In this document: positions 36,541-44,168 of the stretch, one piece after another
How positions within the stretch are numbered: the stretch's first letter is position 1
Layout: each line of letters begins with the position of its first letter
Assembly (NCBI RefSeq): GCF_016134045.1
Contig: NZ_CP065915.1
Span: forward strand, 124,001 to 188,000
Reading direction: 5' to 3'
Source of the DNA: Pelagovum pacificum
GTDB taxonomy: Bacteria > Pseudomonadota > Alphaproteobacteria > Rhodobacterales > Rhodobacteraceae
Length of the DNA: 64,000 nt
Notes under the pieces: generated by a model
Database searches by the model: none
The model's input: the letters and a program-made list of their open reading frames with translations, nothing else
What the model was told of the DNA's origin: nothing
Made by a program: the position numbers and the translations under genes

Positions 36541-37179
36541 ATGCCACGCAAGACGCTCAGATCGCCCGAACGCGGCGCCGCACGGACCCGCCTGCTGGAA
36601 GCGGCGCGGGACGTGATCCGGCGCAAAGGCTATTGCGCCACCACGGTCGACGACATCTGCCGCGAGGCGGAGGTCACCAAGGGCTCCTTCTTCCACCATT
36701 TCGACAGCAAGGAAGCGCTGGGTGTCGCTGCGGCGGACTTCTGGGCGGAGACGACTAGCCAGTTCTTCGAGGCCGCGCCCTACCACACGCCGGACGATCC
36801 GGCGGAGCGGGTGCTGGCCTATGTCGCGTTTCGACGGTCGCTCATCGAAGGCCCGATCGAGGGGTTCACCTGCCTCGTCGGCACCATGGCGCAGGAAGTG
36901 CATGCCATGTCCCCGGACATCCGCGACGCTTGTGGGGCGAGCATCTTCGGCCATGCGGCAACGCTGGAGGCCGACTTCGGCGCGGCCCTGGCGGCGCGGG
37001 GTGCCGGGGACCTTTCGGCGGCGAGCCTCGCGCGGCACACGCAATGCGTGATCCAGGGGGCGTTCGTCCTGACCAAGGCGGCGAACGACCCGGCGCTCGC
37101 ACGGGAGTCGCTCGACCATCTCGAGAGATATTTCCGACTGATCTTCGATATGCCCCAGAGGGAGGAGACCCCGCGATGA
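36541..37179 (+). CDS. TetR/AcrR family transcriptional regulator
   Basis: A 212-residue TetR-type repressor. The helix-turn-helix lies at residues about 27-60 (ATTVDDICREAEVTKGSFFHHFDSKEAL). The C-terminal ligand domain is not assignable to a ligand. The start ATG is right after a palindromic operator candidate, so it probably controls itself and the GFA gene, whose ATG overlaps its TGA (ATGA). Operons of a TetR regulator with a small GFA-like gene suggest sensing of an aldehyde or other electrophile, but this is only inference from the GFA name. Confidence 0.92.
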   Translation: MPRKTLRSPERGAARTRLLEAARDVIRRKGYCATTVDDICREAEVTKGSFFHHFDSKEALGVAAADFWAETTSQFFEAAPYHTPDDPAERVLAYVAFRRSLIEGPIEGFTCLVGTMAQEVHAMSPDIRDACGASIFGHAATLEADFGAALAARGAGDLSAASLARHTQCVIQGAFVLTKAANDPALARESLDHLERYFRLIFDMPQREETPR

Positions 37180-37703
37180 CCAGCCTGTCCTGCAACTGCG
37201 GCACTGTCCGGCTCGAGGTGAGCGGCCCGCCCATTCTGGCTGCCGACTGCTGCTGCACCTCGTGCCGCAGGTCGGCGGAGGAGCTGACTGCGAACCATGG
37301 TGCGCCGGAGATGCTCGACCGCTACGGCGCGACCTCCTACGTGCTGGTCCGAAAGGACCGGATCAGCTTTGTTGCGGGGCAGGAGCGCATGCGAGAGCAT
37401 CGGCTGTCGCCCGATGCGAAGACCCGCCGGGTGGTTGCCGGCTGCTGCGGCACACCGCTGTTCCTCGAATTCGCGGCCGGCCATTGGATGAGCGTCTACT
37501 CGGCGCTCTGGCCCGAGGAGGCGCGGCCCGCGCCGGAGCTTCGCACGATGGTGTCGGACCTGCCGGACGCATCGGTGCTGCCCGACGACATCCCGAACGC
37601 GAAGCGGCAGAGCGCGGGCTTCATGTGGCGGCTGCTGAGCGCCTGGGCCGCGATGGGTTTCCGCAATCCGAAGATGCCGGAGGTTCAACCGATCGGTCGC
37701 TGA
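37176..37703 (+). CDS. GFA/CENP-V-like zinc-binding protein
   Basis: A 175-residue protein with the GFA zinc-fold pattern: SCNCGTVRLEV (C6, C8), then CCCTSC (C25-C30) and a later GCCGTPLFLEF. The family is named after glutathione-dependent formaldehyde-activating enzyme, although that activity has been questioned and many members have no known function. Compared with typical GFA proteins the C-terminal part is longer and partly hydrophobic. It is translationally coupled to the tetR gene by an ATGA overlap, so it is the likely main target of that repressor. Confidence 0.8.
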   Translation: MTSLSCNCGTVRLEVSGPPILAADCCCTSCRRSAEELTANHGAPEMLDRYGATSYVLVRKDRISFVAGQERMREHRLSPDAKTRRVVAGCCGTPLFLEFAAGHWMSVYSALWPEEARPAPELRTMVSDLPDASVLPDDIPNAKRQSAGFMWRLLSAWAAMGFRNPKMPEVQPIGR

Positions 37704-37741
37704 GGCGGCTATCGGCGCGGGCCGGATCGTGGCTATGATCG

Positions 37742-37772
37742 GAACAGGGAAACAGGCCCCGTTTCCCTGTTC
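37742..37772. repeat. Perfect 12-bp inverted repeat
   Basis: Arms GAACAGGGAAAC and GTTTCCCTGTTC flank a seven-base AGGCCCC loop. It stands 39 bp after the GFA gene stop and 30 bp before the small membrane protein. It could end the tetR operon, although only TGTCTTG follows rather than a T-run, or it could act as an operator. Confidence 0.55.
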
Positions 37773-37802
37773 TGTCTTGATGATCCGGTTGCTGGAGCCC
37801 TC

Positions 37803-38072
37803 ATGCCCGTCATTTCCCTGCTGTCCTACCTGTTCGCGATCCTGTCCGCTGCCGGGGGCGGCTACCTGCTCTGGCTTGCGGGGGCGGGGGAGGCCGGCGC
37901 GGCGGAGGACATCACGGCGACCGGCGCGTTGCTGAGCCAGCTCTACAGTTACGGGCCGGGCGTGGCACTGATCGCGACGGCGTTCGGTTTCTGGGTGATC
38001 GGCTTCGTCTGTCACCGGCTGCAACAGATCCGGAACGCGATCCGCGAGGAATACACGATCAACGAGGGCTGA
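37803..38072 (+). CDS. Small membrane protein of unknown function
   Basis: An 89-residue protein with two hydrophobic segments (residues about 4-27 and 51-70) and a charged C-terminal tail (RLQQIRNAIREEYTINEG). No family is recognised. It is bounded by a perfect inverted repeat upstream and a terminator-like hairpin just after its stop, so it looks like a single-gene unit in the inner membrane. Spacing and composition match coding DNA of the neighbours. Confidence 0.7.
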   Translation: MPVISLLSYLFAILSAAGGGYLLWLAGAGEAGAAEDITATGALLSQLYSYGPGVALIATAFGFWVIGFVCHRLQQIRNAIREEYTINEG

Positions 38073-38112
38073 AACGACAACTGCCGGCCCCAAGGAACCG
38101 GCAGTCGTTCTT
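38073..38112. terminator. Terminator-like hairpin between convergent genes
   Basis: Seven-base perfect inner stem CTGCCGG / CCGGCAG with a ten-base loop and an outer AACGA / TCGTT stem separated by a three-base bulge; CTT follows. It begins at the stop of the small membrane protein and lies 14 bp from the end of the convergent secreted-protein gene, so it may serve both. Confidence 0.6.
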
Positions 38113-38126
38113 GCGTTGCTGTCGGC

Positions 38127-39428
38127 TTACTGGGCCGGGACGTAGCGTTCCATCACCAGCCGCAGGCGCGGGCTGCTGTCGGAGATGTCGGTCAGCGCCA
38201 GCAGGTAGGTGCCGGGGAAGACCCGCGCGGCGATCTGGCTGTCGAGGCCCTGGCCGTAGTCGTCGTTGTAGCCGATCTCGCGGCCGACATCGTCGAACAG
38301 ACGGATCACCGGGTCGCCGTTGCTGACGGCGATCGCCTCGATCAGCAGGAGGCCGGTCTGGGTGACTTCCAGCGAGTACCAGTTCGCCGTGTCGCCGGAC
38401 ATCTGCGCATCGGTCACCGTGCGGCCGGCAAGCGCGCCGAGCTCGGTGATCGGGTAGCTGCCGTCGAGCGGCGGCGCGACTTCACCCTGATCGTAGAGCG
38501 CCATCGCCGCAGCGGCCGGATCGTAGCCGGTGAGCGCGACGGTCACGGGCAGGTCCCCGTCCGACAGGGCTTCGAGCTGGAGGCAGTAGGTCCCCGCCTG
38601 AAGCGGCGTCGTCATGTCGATGCGGCTGTTGAGGCCATCGTAATCGTCGTTCTCGGCCAGATACTCACCCGCTTCGGAGGTGAGGGTAAGGACCGGGTCG
38701 GCATCCTCGTTCTCGGCCGTGAGGGTCAGGCTGGCGGACGAGCTGAGCTCGAACGCGTAGGTCGGCACGCTGTTGATCGAGTTGGTGGCGCTGACGCCCG
38801 CGTCCAGCATCGCGTCGACCGGGCCGGAGCCGAGCATCATCGCGCCGCCACAGGCGTCGGTGTCCGTCATCGCTGTATCGAGCGGCGGCGGGTCCATCGT
38901 GGTGTCGGTGTTGTCCGTCGGTTCGGTCGTGTCCGTGGTGTCGGTCGTGTCGACCCCGGCGTTCATGCCGCCCTCGGTCAGCGCTTCCTGATCGGAGCGG
39001 CCGATGCGGACGGTCGCCGTCAGGGGCGCACTGTCGTAGCTCGTGGTGCGCATGCAGTACTGGCCCGGCTGCAGGCTGAGCATCGCCATCGACGAGGTGC
39101 CGCCGCCGCTGTCGTCGTCGGAGCCGACCACGGCGCCGGACCCATCGAGCAGTTCGATCACCGGGTCACCGGTGCCACGGCCCTGCGCCTCGATCCGGAC
39201 ATCGGTCGGGGCGGACAGGCTGAAGAGGGACACGTGCGCATTACCGAGCAGCACGAGGGCGAGCTGTTCGCGGTAATCGTCGGCAGAGGTGATGTCGGAA
39301 TTGGCTTCGTTGCCGCCGATCCAGGCGCCCGAGGCAACCTGTCCGCCGCAATAGTCCTGCGCCGCTGCCGGGAGCGCGAACGCGCAGGCCGCCACAGAGC
39401 CAAGAATGGAACGAGAAATGAGCGTCAT
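38127..39428 (-). CDS. Exported protein with three pre-peptidase C-terminal (PPC)-like repeats
   Basis: A 433-residue secreted protein with a signal peptide ending at LPAAAQ (residue 24). Three repeated beta-sandwich units are visible, each with a DPV...L...G...(N/D)DD...G core: at residues 88-110, 244-268 and 373-397. A low-complexity Thr/Asp/Pro linker (residues about 160-185) separates the first from the others. PPC domains normally sit at the C-terminus of secreted proteases and aid binding or are cleaved off; here no peptidase domain is present. Acidic DDD clusters may bind calcium. An AAGGGGGGGG ribosome-binding site precedes the ATG. Confidence 0.75.
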   Translation of the reverse strand: MTLISRSILGSVAACAFALPAAAQDYCGGQVASGAWIGGNEANSDITSADDYREQLALVLLGNAHVSLFSLSAPTDVRIEAQGRGTGDPVIELLDGSGAVVGSDDDSGGGTSSMAMLSLQPGQYCMRTTSYDSAPLTATVRIGRSDQEALTEGGMNAGVDTTDTTDTTEPTDNTDTTMDPPPLDTAMTDTDACGGAMMLGSGPVDAMLDAGVSATNSINSVPTYAFELSSSASLTLTAENEDADPVLTLTSEAGEYLAENDDYDGLNSRIDMTTPLQAGTYCLQLEALSDGDLPVTVALTGYDPAAAAMALYDQGEVAPPLDGSYPITELGALAGRTVTDAQMSGDTANWYSLEVTQTGLLLIEAIAVSNGDPVIRLFDDVGREIGYNDDYGQGLDSQIAARVFPGTYLLALTDISDSSPRLRLVMERYVPAQ

Positions 39429-39559
39429 GAAATGAGACCCCCCCTTAGGTTATGAATCGTTCTTACGTGGAGGGAGCGTAGTTTCAAACCGGCCCGGTTG
39501 GCTAGCGAATGCTGCAGCAGGCGCACAGGAAACGAGGGCGGGAAAACCTGACCCCTGAA

Positions 39560-39589
39560 ACGAAAGAAGCCGCCCGGAGGGGCGGCTTC
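39560..39589 (-). terminator. Rho-independent terminator of rpmJ
   Basis: On the minus strand, a ten-base stem GAAGCCGCCC / GGGCGGCTTC with a four-base loop is followed by TTTCG. It lies 26 bp downstream of the rpmJ stop. Confidence 0.8.
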
Positions 39590-39614
39590 GTATCGGTCGA
39601 TCCGATGGAATCGA

Positions 39615-39740
39615 TCAGCCCTGGCGGGCTTTGAACTTCCGTTGGGTCTTGTTGATCACATAGACCCGGCCCTTGCGGCGCACGACGCGGCAATCGCGGT
39701 GACGCTGCTTGAGCGAACGGAGAGAGTTACGAACCTTCAT
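39615..39740 (-). CDS. rpmJ: 50S ribosomal protein L36
   Basis: A 41-residue protein too short for most ORF callers. It reads [16 protein letters not shown] after the Met, then [14 protein letters not shown] and ends FKARQG, the alphaproteobacterial L36 pattern. The single Cys and the lack of the C-x2-C-x12-C-x4-H ligands mark the zinc-free form. It is a basic protein of the large subunit. It stands alone with its own terminator, as is usual in Rhodobacterales, about 80 bp downstream of tRNA-Val on the same strand. Confidence 0.95.
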   Translation of the reverse strand: MKVRNSLRSLKQRHRDCRVVRRKGRVYVINKTQRKFKARQG

Positions 39741-39820
39741 GGCGTTCCCTCGTCAGTCGCGGCGCGGCGATGCGCCTGGGGTTTCAGTTCTGCGCCATCG
39801 GTGTTGGCGCGGTGAATTCA

Positions 39821-39895
39821 TGGTGGGCGATACTGGGATCGAACCAGTGACCCCTTCGATGTCAACGAAGTGCTCTACCGCTGAGCTAATCGCCC
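39821..39895 (-). tRNA. tRNA-Val (anticodon GAC)
   Basis: On the minus strand the 75 bases fold as a tRNA. Acceptor arms GGGCGAT and ATCGCCC pair, the D arm has AGCTCAGCGGTAGAGC, the anticodon stem is CTTCG/CGAAG around loop TTGACAT (anticodon GAC), and the T arm contains GGTTCGATCC. CCA is encoded at the 3' end. It reads valine GUC codons. Confidence 0.97.
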
Positions 39896-40042
39896 GTACC
39901 CGACCGTTTCCGCACCCCTAGAAAAAAGGAAGACGCGGCGAACCGCGTCGGGTGAGCGGTCTCTAAAAGGAGTCGACGGCAAGATCAAGGGCTTTTGGAG
40001 GACAACTATTCCAGTCTATTATTCGGCCCAAGAGGATCATCG

Positions 40043-40906
40043 ATGTCGCAGGCTCCATACCAGCTTTTCAGCCCGGATGTTCGTACGACATCGGTGTCAT
40101 TCGCGTCGCCGCACAGCGGCCGCGATTACCCTGCGTCGTTCCTCGCGTCGACGATTCTCGACCAGGATCAGGTCCGCTCGTCCGAGGACGCGTTCGTTGA
40201 TCGGCTGTTCGATTGTGCGCCGCGCCACGGTGCGCCGCTTCTGGTGGCCGGTGCGCCGCGCGCCTTCGTCGATCTTAACCGTGCGGCGGAAGAGCTTGAT
40301 CCTGCGCTGATCGACGGGGTGCGCCGTGCCTCGCACAATCCGCGCACGGCGAGCGGGCTCGGCGTGATCCCGCGCGTGGTGGCCAATGGGCGGGCGATCT
40401 ATCGCGGCAAGATCCCGATCAGCGAGGCGCATCGCCGGCTCGCCGAATACTGGACGCCGTACCACGGCGCGCTGCAGGCTATGCTGGAGCAGAGCCATGC
40501 AGCCTTCGGCGAAGCGATCCTGATCGACTGCCACTCCATGCCGCACGAGGCGCTGGAGCATGTCGGGCCAGCGGGCTCTCCGCGACCGGACGTGGTGATC
40601 GGCGACCGGTTCGGCGCCTCCGCCAGCACGGCGGTGGTCGAGCGTGTCGCAGCGGCCTTCACCAACGCCGGATTCCGGGTGGCCCGCAACATGCCCTTCG
40701 CCGGTGCCTACATCACCCAGCATTACGGGCGCCCCTCGCGGCGGCAGCACGCGGTGCAGGTGGAGATCGACCGCTCGCTCTACATGGACGAGGCGAAGAT
40801 CGAGCCGACCGCCGATTTCGAAGCCGTGCGCCATGCGCTCGACCTCGTGGTCGAAACGATCGCGGACTTCGGGCGTGCCCGCGACCTGCCGGTCGCGGCG
40901 GAGTAA
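40043..40906 (+). CDS. N-formylglutamate amidohydrolase family protein
   Basis: A 287-residue zinc-dependent amidohydrolase of the HutG2/N-formylglutamate deformylase family. Metal and substrate segments include FASPHSGRDYP, LIDCHSMPHE and HAVQVEIDRSLYMDE. The family cleaves N-formyl-L-glutamate at the end of one histidine catabolic route, but many members lie outside hut operons, as here, and may act on other N-acyl amino acids. The ATG at 40043 is preferred over one at 39995 because AGAGGA stands eight bases ahead of it. Confidence 0.88.
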   Translation: MSQAPYQLFSPDVRTTSVSFASPHSGRDYPASFLASTILDQDQVRSSEDAFVDRLFDCAPRHGAPLLVAGAPRAFVDLNRAAEELDPALIDGVRRASHNPRTASGLGVIPRVVANGRAIYRGKIPISEAHRRLAEYWTPYHGALQAMLEQSHAAFGEAILIDCHSMPHEALEHVGPAGSPRPDVVIGDRFGASASTAVVERVAAAFTNAGFRVARNMPFAGAYITQHYGRPSRRQHAVQVEIDRSLYMDEAKIEPTADFEAVRHALDLVVETIADFGRARDLPVAAE

Positions 40907-40952
40907 TCCGGGACTTTCGGTAACGGTGTGACTTCGGCGGGGACCGGGCCGG

Positions 40953-41804
40953 TCAGGTGTCTTCGCTTGCGATCTCGCGCAGAGTGTCGCGCAGCCGGTC
41001 GCGTCCGCCGGGCCTCCATCCGAGCGCCGTGAGCGGATCAGTCGTCATCTCGTTGAAGGCGGACGCATCCGCGCGCTCCGGAAGCCGGCCGGACTGGCCG
41101 GTCACCCCGGCCCAGTCCGCCAGCAGGTCCTGCCGGTCGAGCAGGACGTCGGAGACATTGCAGATCGGCGGAGCTTCGGCGGGTGGGGTGTCGAGCAGCA
41201 GGCGAATGGCGTGGGCGAGGTCCTTGCCGTGGACTTCGCTGCCGACTCGGGGGGCGGTCTGATCGCCCCGCGCGAAGGCTTCGAACAGCTCGCGCCACTT
41301 GTTGGCCCATCCTGCGCCATAGACGCCTGTCGCGCGGAGGCTTGTGCCGGGCACGCCGCTCTCGGCCAGCAAGCGCTCTCCCTCCAGCTTCACCTGGCCG
41401 TAAAGCGTATCCGGCCGGCAGGCCGTGTCCTCGGACAGCGGGGCGCCGGGGGGCTTGGGGCCGTAGACGGCGCGACTCGACAGGAACAGGATGCGGGTGA
41501 CACCGGCGCGGGCGGCCGCCTCGAACAGTCGGGCGGTGCCGTCGACATTGGCGCGGCGAAAGCCGTCGGGATCGTCGCCCTCCCCGCCGCGATAGCGACC
41601 GGGCTTATGGAGCAGCGCAGCGTGGATCAGCACGTCGATGCCGCAGAGGTCGGGGGCCGGGCCGTCGAGGCTCCAGTCCCTGAAGCTGGACGCGTCCCCC
41701 GGCGCAGTGCGGCCAAGCGCGAGGACATCGTCACCGGCGGCCAGCGCCTCGTTCAGGATGAAGCGCCCGACGAGGCCAGTCGCGCCGGTGAGCGCGATCT
41801 TCAT
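40953..41804 (-). CDS. NAD-dependent epimerase/dehydratase family protein
   Basis: A 283-residue extended SDR. The NAD(P) motif GATGLVGRFI is at residues 7-16; LSSRAVYG holds the Ser and the catalytic YGQVK (Tyr-x3-Lys) follows. Such enzymes act on nucleotide sugars or similar substrates. Its start overlaps the stop of the GT8-like glycosyltransferase by four bases (ATGA), suggesting joint action in glycan or exopolysaccharide synthesis. It is not closely like GalE by eye: it is shorter and has a compact C-terminus. Substrate unknown. Confidence 0.85.
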   Translation of the reverse strand: MKIALTGATGLVGRFILNEALAAGDDVLALGRTAPGDASSFRDWSLDGPAPDLCGIDVLIHAALLHKPGRYRGGEGDDPDGFRRANVDGTARLFEAAARAGVTRILFLSSRAVYGPKPPGAPLSEDTACRPDTLYGQVKLEGERLLAESGVPGTSLRATGVYGAGWANKWRELFEAFARGDQTAPRVGSEVHGKDLAHAIRLLLDTPPAEAPPICNVSDVLLDRQDLLADWAGVTGQSGRLPERADASAFNEMTTDPLTALGWRPGGRDRLRDTLREIASEDT

Positions 41805-42634
41805 TCCGGGTTCGGCATCTTGGCGAGGTCGGGCAGGGGGCCACCCTCGGCGATCGTGGTCCAGAGGTCGATCAGCGGGCGCAGCTGGTCCGCCTTGCCG
41901 TGCGGCGTCTGCCAGGGCTTTTCGTATTGGAAATGCAGGATGTGCATCGACTTCCAGTTCCAGAGTTTCGGCAGGTTGAACCACACGTACTGCAGCACAT
42001 TGTAATGGTGCGGCAGGCCATGCCAGTCGGTAAAGTAGGTCTGCAGGAACGTCTGGTCTGTGCGCCGCCAGAAGGCGTCCGGCACGTCGAGCGTCTCGAA
42101 CATGTGGTCGAAGGTCGCCTGCGACGGCCGCGCGGTGAAAACGCCGGAGTTCATCCGGTGAAAATCGGCCTCGGATTCGTAGACGTTCGGCGCGGCGCAG
42201 AATTCCGGGTATTCGAACAGCCGGTCGCAGTTCTGCATCGCCAGCGCGTCGGCGTCGATGAAGGTGCAGCGCGCATAGTCGAGCTGCCAGAGCCGGAGCT
42301 TCGTGAAATTGTCGAGCGGCGTGTGAAGCGGCGGCTTGTCGCCCTTGTCGAACGGCGCGACGCGGTGCAGCACCTCGCGGGCGTGGGCGTTGTTGAAGGC
42401 GGCGCTGGTCGGCAGGAGGTCGACTCCGCAAAGCCGGACGCCGAGGCGTTCCAGCTCCTCCAGACGGCCGCTGCTGACGCCGCCTGTGTGGAGCACGGCG
42501 ATGTCGGCCTCGGTGCCGGTCTGGTTCAGGGAGCGGATAAGGGCGTTGGCCCCGGTCGCGTAATCGTCGCTGGTCACGAGAGTGACGTAGGCGCGGTCTC
42601 CCCTCGGCGGTCGGCTGGCGTGGATACCGGTCAT
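41801..42634 (-). CDS. GT8-like (glycogenin/galactinol synthase-type) glycosyltransferase
   Basis: A 277-residue soluble glycosyltransferase with a GT-A fold. TLVTSDDYATGANALIRSL starts the nucleotide-sugar fold, FIDADALAM carries the DxD metal motif, MNSGVFTARP is the acceptor-site segment, and ILHFQYEKPW near the end matches the family's His-containing signature. The donor is a UDP-sugar in known members. It is coupled to the epimerase gene downstream by ATGA. A role in a surface or storage glycan is inferred. Confidence 0.87.
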   Translation of the reverse strand: MTGIHASRPPRGDRAYVTLVTSDDYATGANALIRSLNQTGTEADIAVLHTGGVSSGRLEELERLGVRLCGVDLLPTSAAFNNAHAREVLHRVAPFDKGDKPPLHTPLDNFTKLRLWQLDYARCTFIDADALAMQNCDRLFEYPEFCAAPNVYESEADFHRMNSGVFTARPSQATFDHMFETLDVPDAFWRRTDQTFLQTYFTDWHGLPHHYNVLQYVWFNLPKLWNWKSMHILHFQYEKPWQTPHGKADQLRPLIDLWTTIAEGGPLPDLAKMPNPE

Positions 42635-42762
42635 GTCTGTTCCGTCCCGTCCGGCACGGCCCCTGTCGTTGCGGGTCTGTCGGCCGGTCGGGCCGGCTGG
42701 GCGCTCTATGGCAGGTTTCTGTGAAGCGGGAAAGACATGCCCCGCGTGCGGCTTGCGCGGGA

Positions 42763-44016
42763 TCAGCGCAGGGCGCGGCCCTTCAGGATCGCGTCCTTGC
42801 CGAAGCGTTGCCGGATCGCGTCCGCCGCCCGTTCGGTCGCCGCGCGACGGCCCGCGTCGGGGTCGAGCAGATCACCTTCGAGATCGGCGCGGTCGGCGGA
42901 GGTAAGCTCTGACAGGCCGACGCCGAGCAGGCGATAGGGTCCCGCGTCGCCGAGCTGATCGAACAGGTGCCGCGCGTTCCGGTAGATCGTGTCGGCGAGC
43001 TGCGTCGGTTGCGACAGCGAGGTGCGTCGGGTCAGCAGCTTGTGGTTCGCGCGCTTCAGCTTCAGCGTGACAATGCGGCCCGCCGTTTCCTTCGCCTTGG
43101 CGCGGGAGCTGACCTTCTCGGCCATGCGCCAGATGTGGCCGTCGAGGATCTCGGCGTCGGCGGTGTCCTCGTGAAACGTCGTCTCGTTGCTGATTCCCTT
43201 GACCGGCGTGTGGGCGGAGATACGGCGGTGATCCTCGCCCCGCGCGAGATGCCAGAGCCGGTCGCCCATGCCGCCAAAGCGCTGGTGCAGCGCGTCGCGG
43301 TCCCATCGGTGCAGGTCGTTGAAGGTGCGGATGCCGGCGGCCTCCAGGCTGTCCTGCGCGGCGGGGCCGATGCCCCAGATCAGCCGCACCGGCCTGGGGC
43401 GCAGGAACTCCACCGTCTCTGCCTTGCCGATGATGGAGAAGCCGCGCGGCTTGTCGAGGTCGGAGGCGACCTTTGCGAGGAACTTGTTGTGCGACAGCCC
43501 GATGGAGCCGGTGAGTCCGAGCTCGTCCTTCATCCGCTTCACCAACCGCGCCAGCATCACCGCCGGGGGGCGGCCGTGCAGGCGCGCGGTGCCGGTGAGG
43601 TCCATGAAGGCCTCGTCCAGCGAGAGCGGTTCGACGGTCGGTGTGAGCTCGTCCATCATCTCGCGGATCGCGCGCGACGCCTCGACGTAGGCTTCGAACC
43701 TCGGGCGCACGACGATGGCGTCGGGGCAGAGCTTCAGCGCCTGGAACATCGGCATCGCGGAGCGGACGCCCCGGATGCGGGCAACGTAGCATGCGGTGGA
43801 GACCACGCCGCGCCGGCCGCCGCCGATGATGACGGGCTTGCCCTCGAGCTCGGGATTGTCGCGCTTCTCGACCGAGGCGAAGAAGGCGTCGCAATCCATG
43901 TGCGCGATGGAGAGTGTCTCGAGCTCGGGATGCGAGAGCGTGCGCGGCGACCGGCAGGACGGGCAACGGGCGCCGTCCGGGAAGGTGGTCAGGCAGTCTC
44001 GGCACAGGGCGGGCAT
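42763..44016 (-). CDS. dinB: DNA polymerase IV with N-terminal zinc-ribbon-like motif
   Basis: A 417-residue Y-family polymerase for translesion synthesis. Catalytic acidic residues are D41 in HMDCDAFFASVE and the pair in LSLDEAFMD; the thumb and little-finger domains follow at normal length. Ahead of the catalytic domain there is a C-x2-C-x9-C-x2-C motif (C5, C8, C18, C21) that looks like a small zinc ribbon, a feature absent from E. coli DinB. The start is the ATG whose complement is 44014-44016, chosen so that this motif is at the very N-terminus. No beta-clamp motif was checked in detail. No LexA box was recognised upstream. Confidence 0.93.
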   Translation of the reverse strand: MPALCRDCLTTFPDGARCPSCRSPRTLSHPELETLSIAHMDCDAFFASVEKRDNPELEGKPVIIGGGRRGVVSTACYVARIRGVRSAMPMFQALKLCPDAIVVRPRFEAYVEASRAIREMMDELTPTVEPLSLDEAFMDLTGTARLHGRPPAVMLARLVKRMKDELGLTGSIGLSHNKFLAKVASDLDKPRGFSIIGKAETVEFLRPRPVRLIWGIGPAAQDSLEAAGIRTFNDLHRWDRDALHQRFGGMGDRLWHLARGEDHRRISAHTPVKGISNETTFHEDTADAEILDGHIWRMAEKVSSRAKAKETAGRIVTLKLKRANHKLLTRRTSLSQPTQLADTIYRNARHLFDQLGDAGPYRLLGVGLSELTSADRADLEGDLLDPDAGRRAATERAADAIRQRFGKDAILKGRALR

Positions 44017-44090
44017 GGCCGGGATATAGCACCTCGCCCGGGCCTTGGGGAGTGTGCCGACGTGGGCGGAGATGGCGTTCAGGATTTTGT

Positions 44091-44119
44091 GTAGGGTGCG
44101 CATCGAGCGCGCACCCTAC
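44091..44119. repeat. Perfect 11-bp inverted repeat between dinB and the desaturase
   Basis: Arms GTAGGGTGCGC and GCGCACCCTAC flank a seven-base loop ATCGAGC. A third partial copy, GGTAGGGTGG, follows about 30 bases later. It sits in the divergent region of dinB and the desaturase and has no T-run. It resembles dispersed TAGGGTGCGC-type repeats seen in many bacterial genomes. Confidence 0.6.
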
Positions 44120-44168
44120 TCGCGGCTGGCGACGGGGCGCGGTAGGGTGGCGAGGCAAGGGAGTTGTC

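Noticed and set aside
39709..39921. 70-codon plus-strand frame over the tRNA
   Set aside because: It spans the tRNA-Val gene and the rpmJ upstream region in antisense and is a chance frame.
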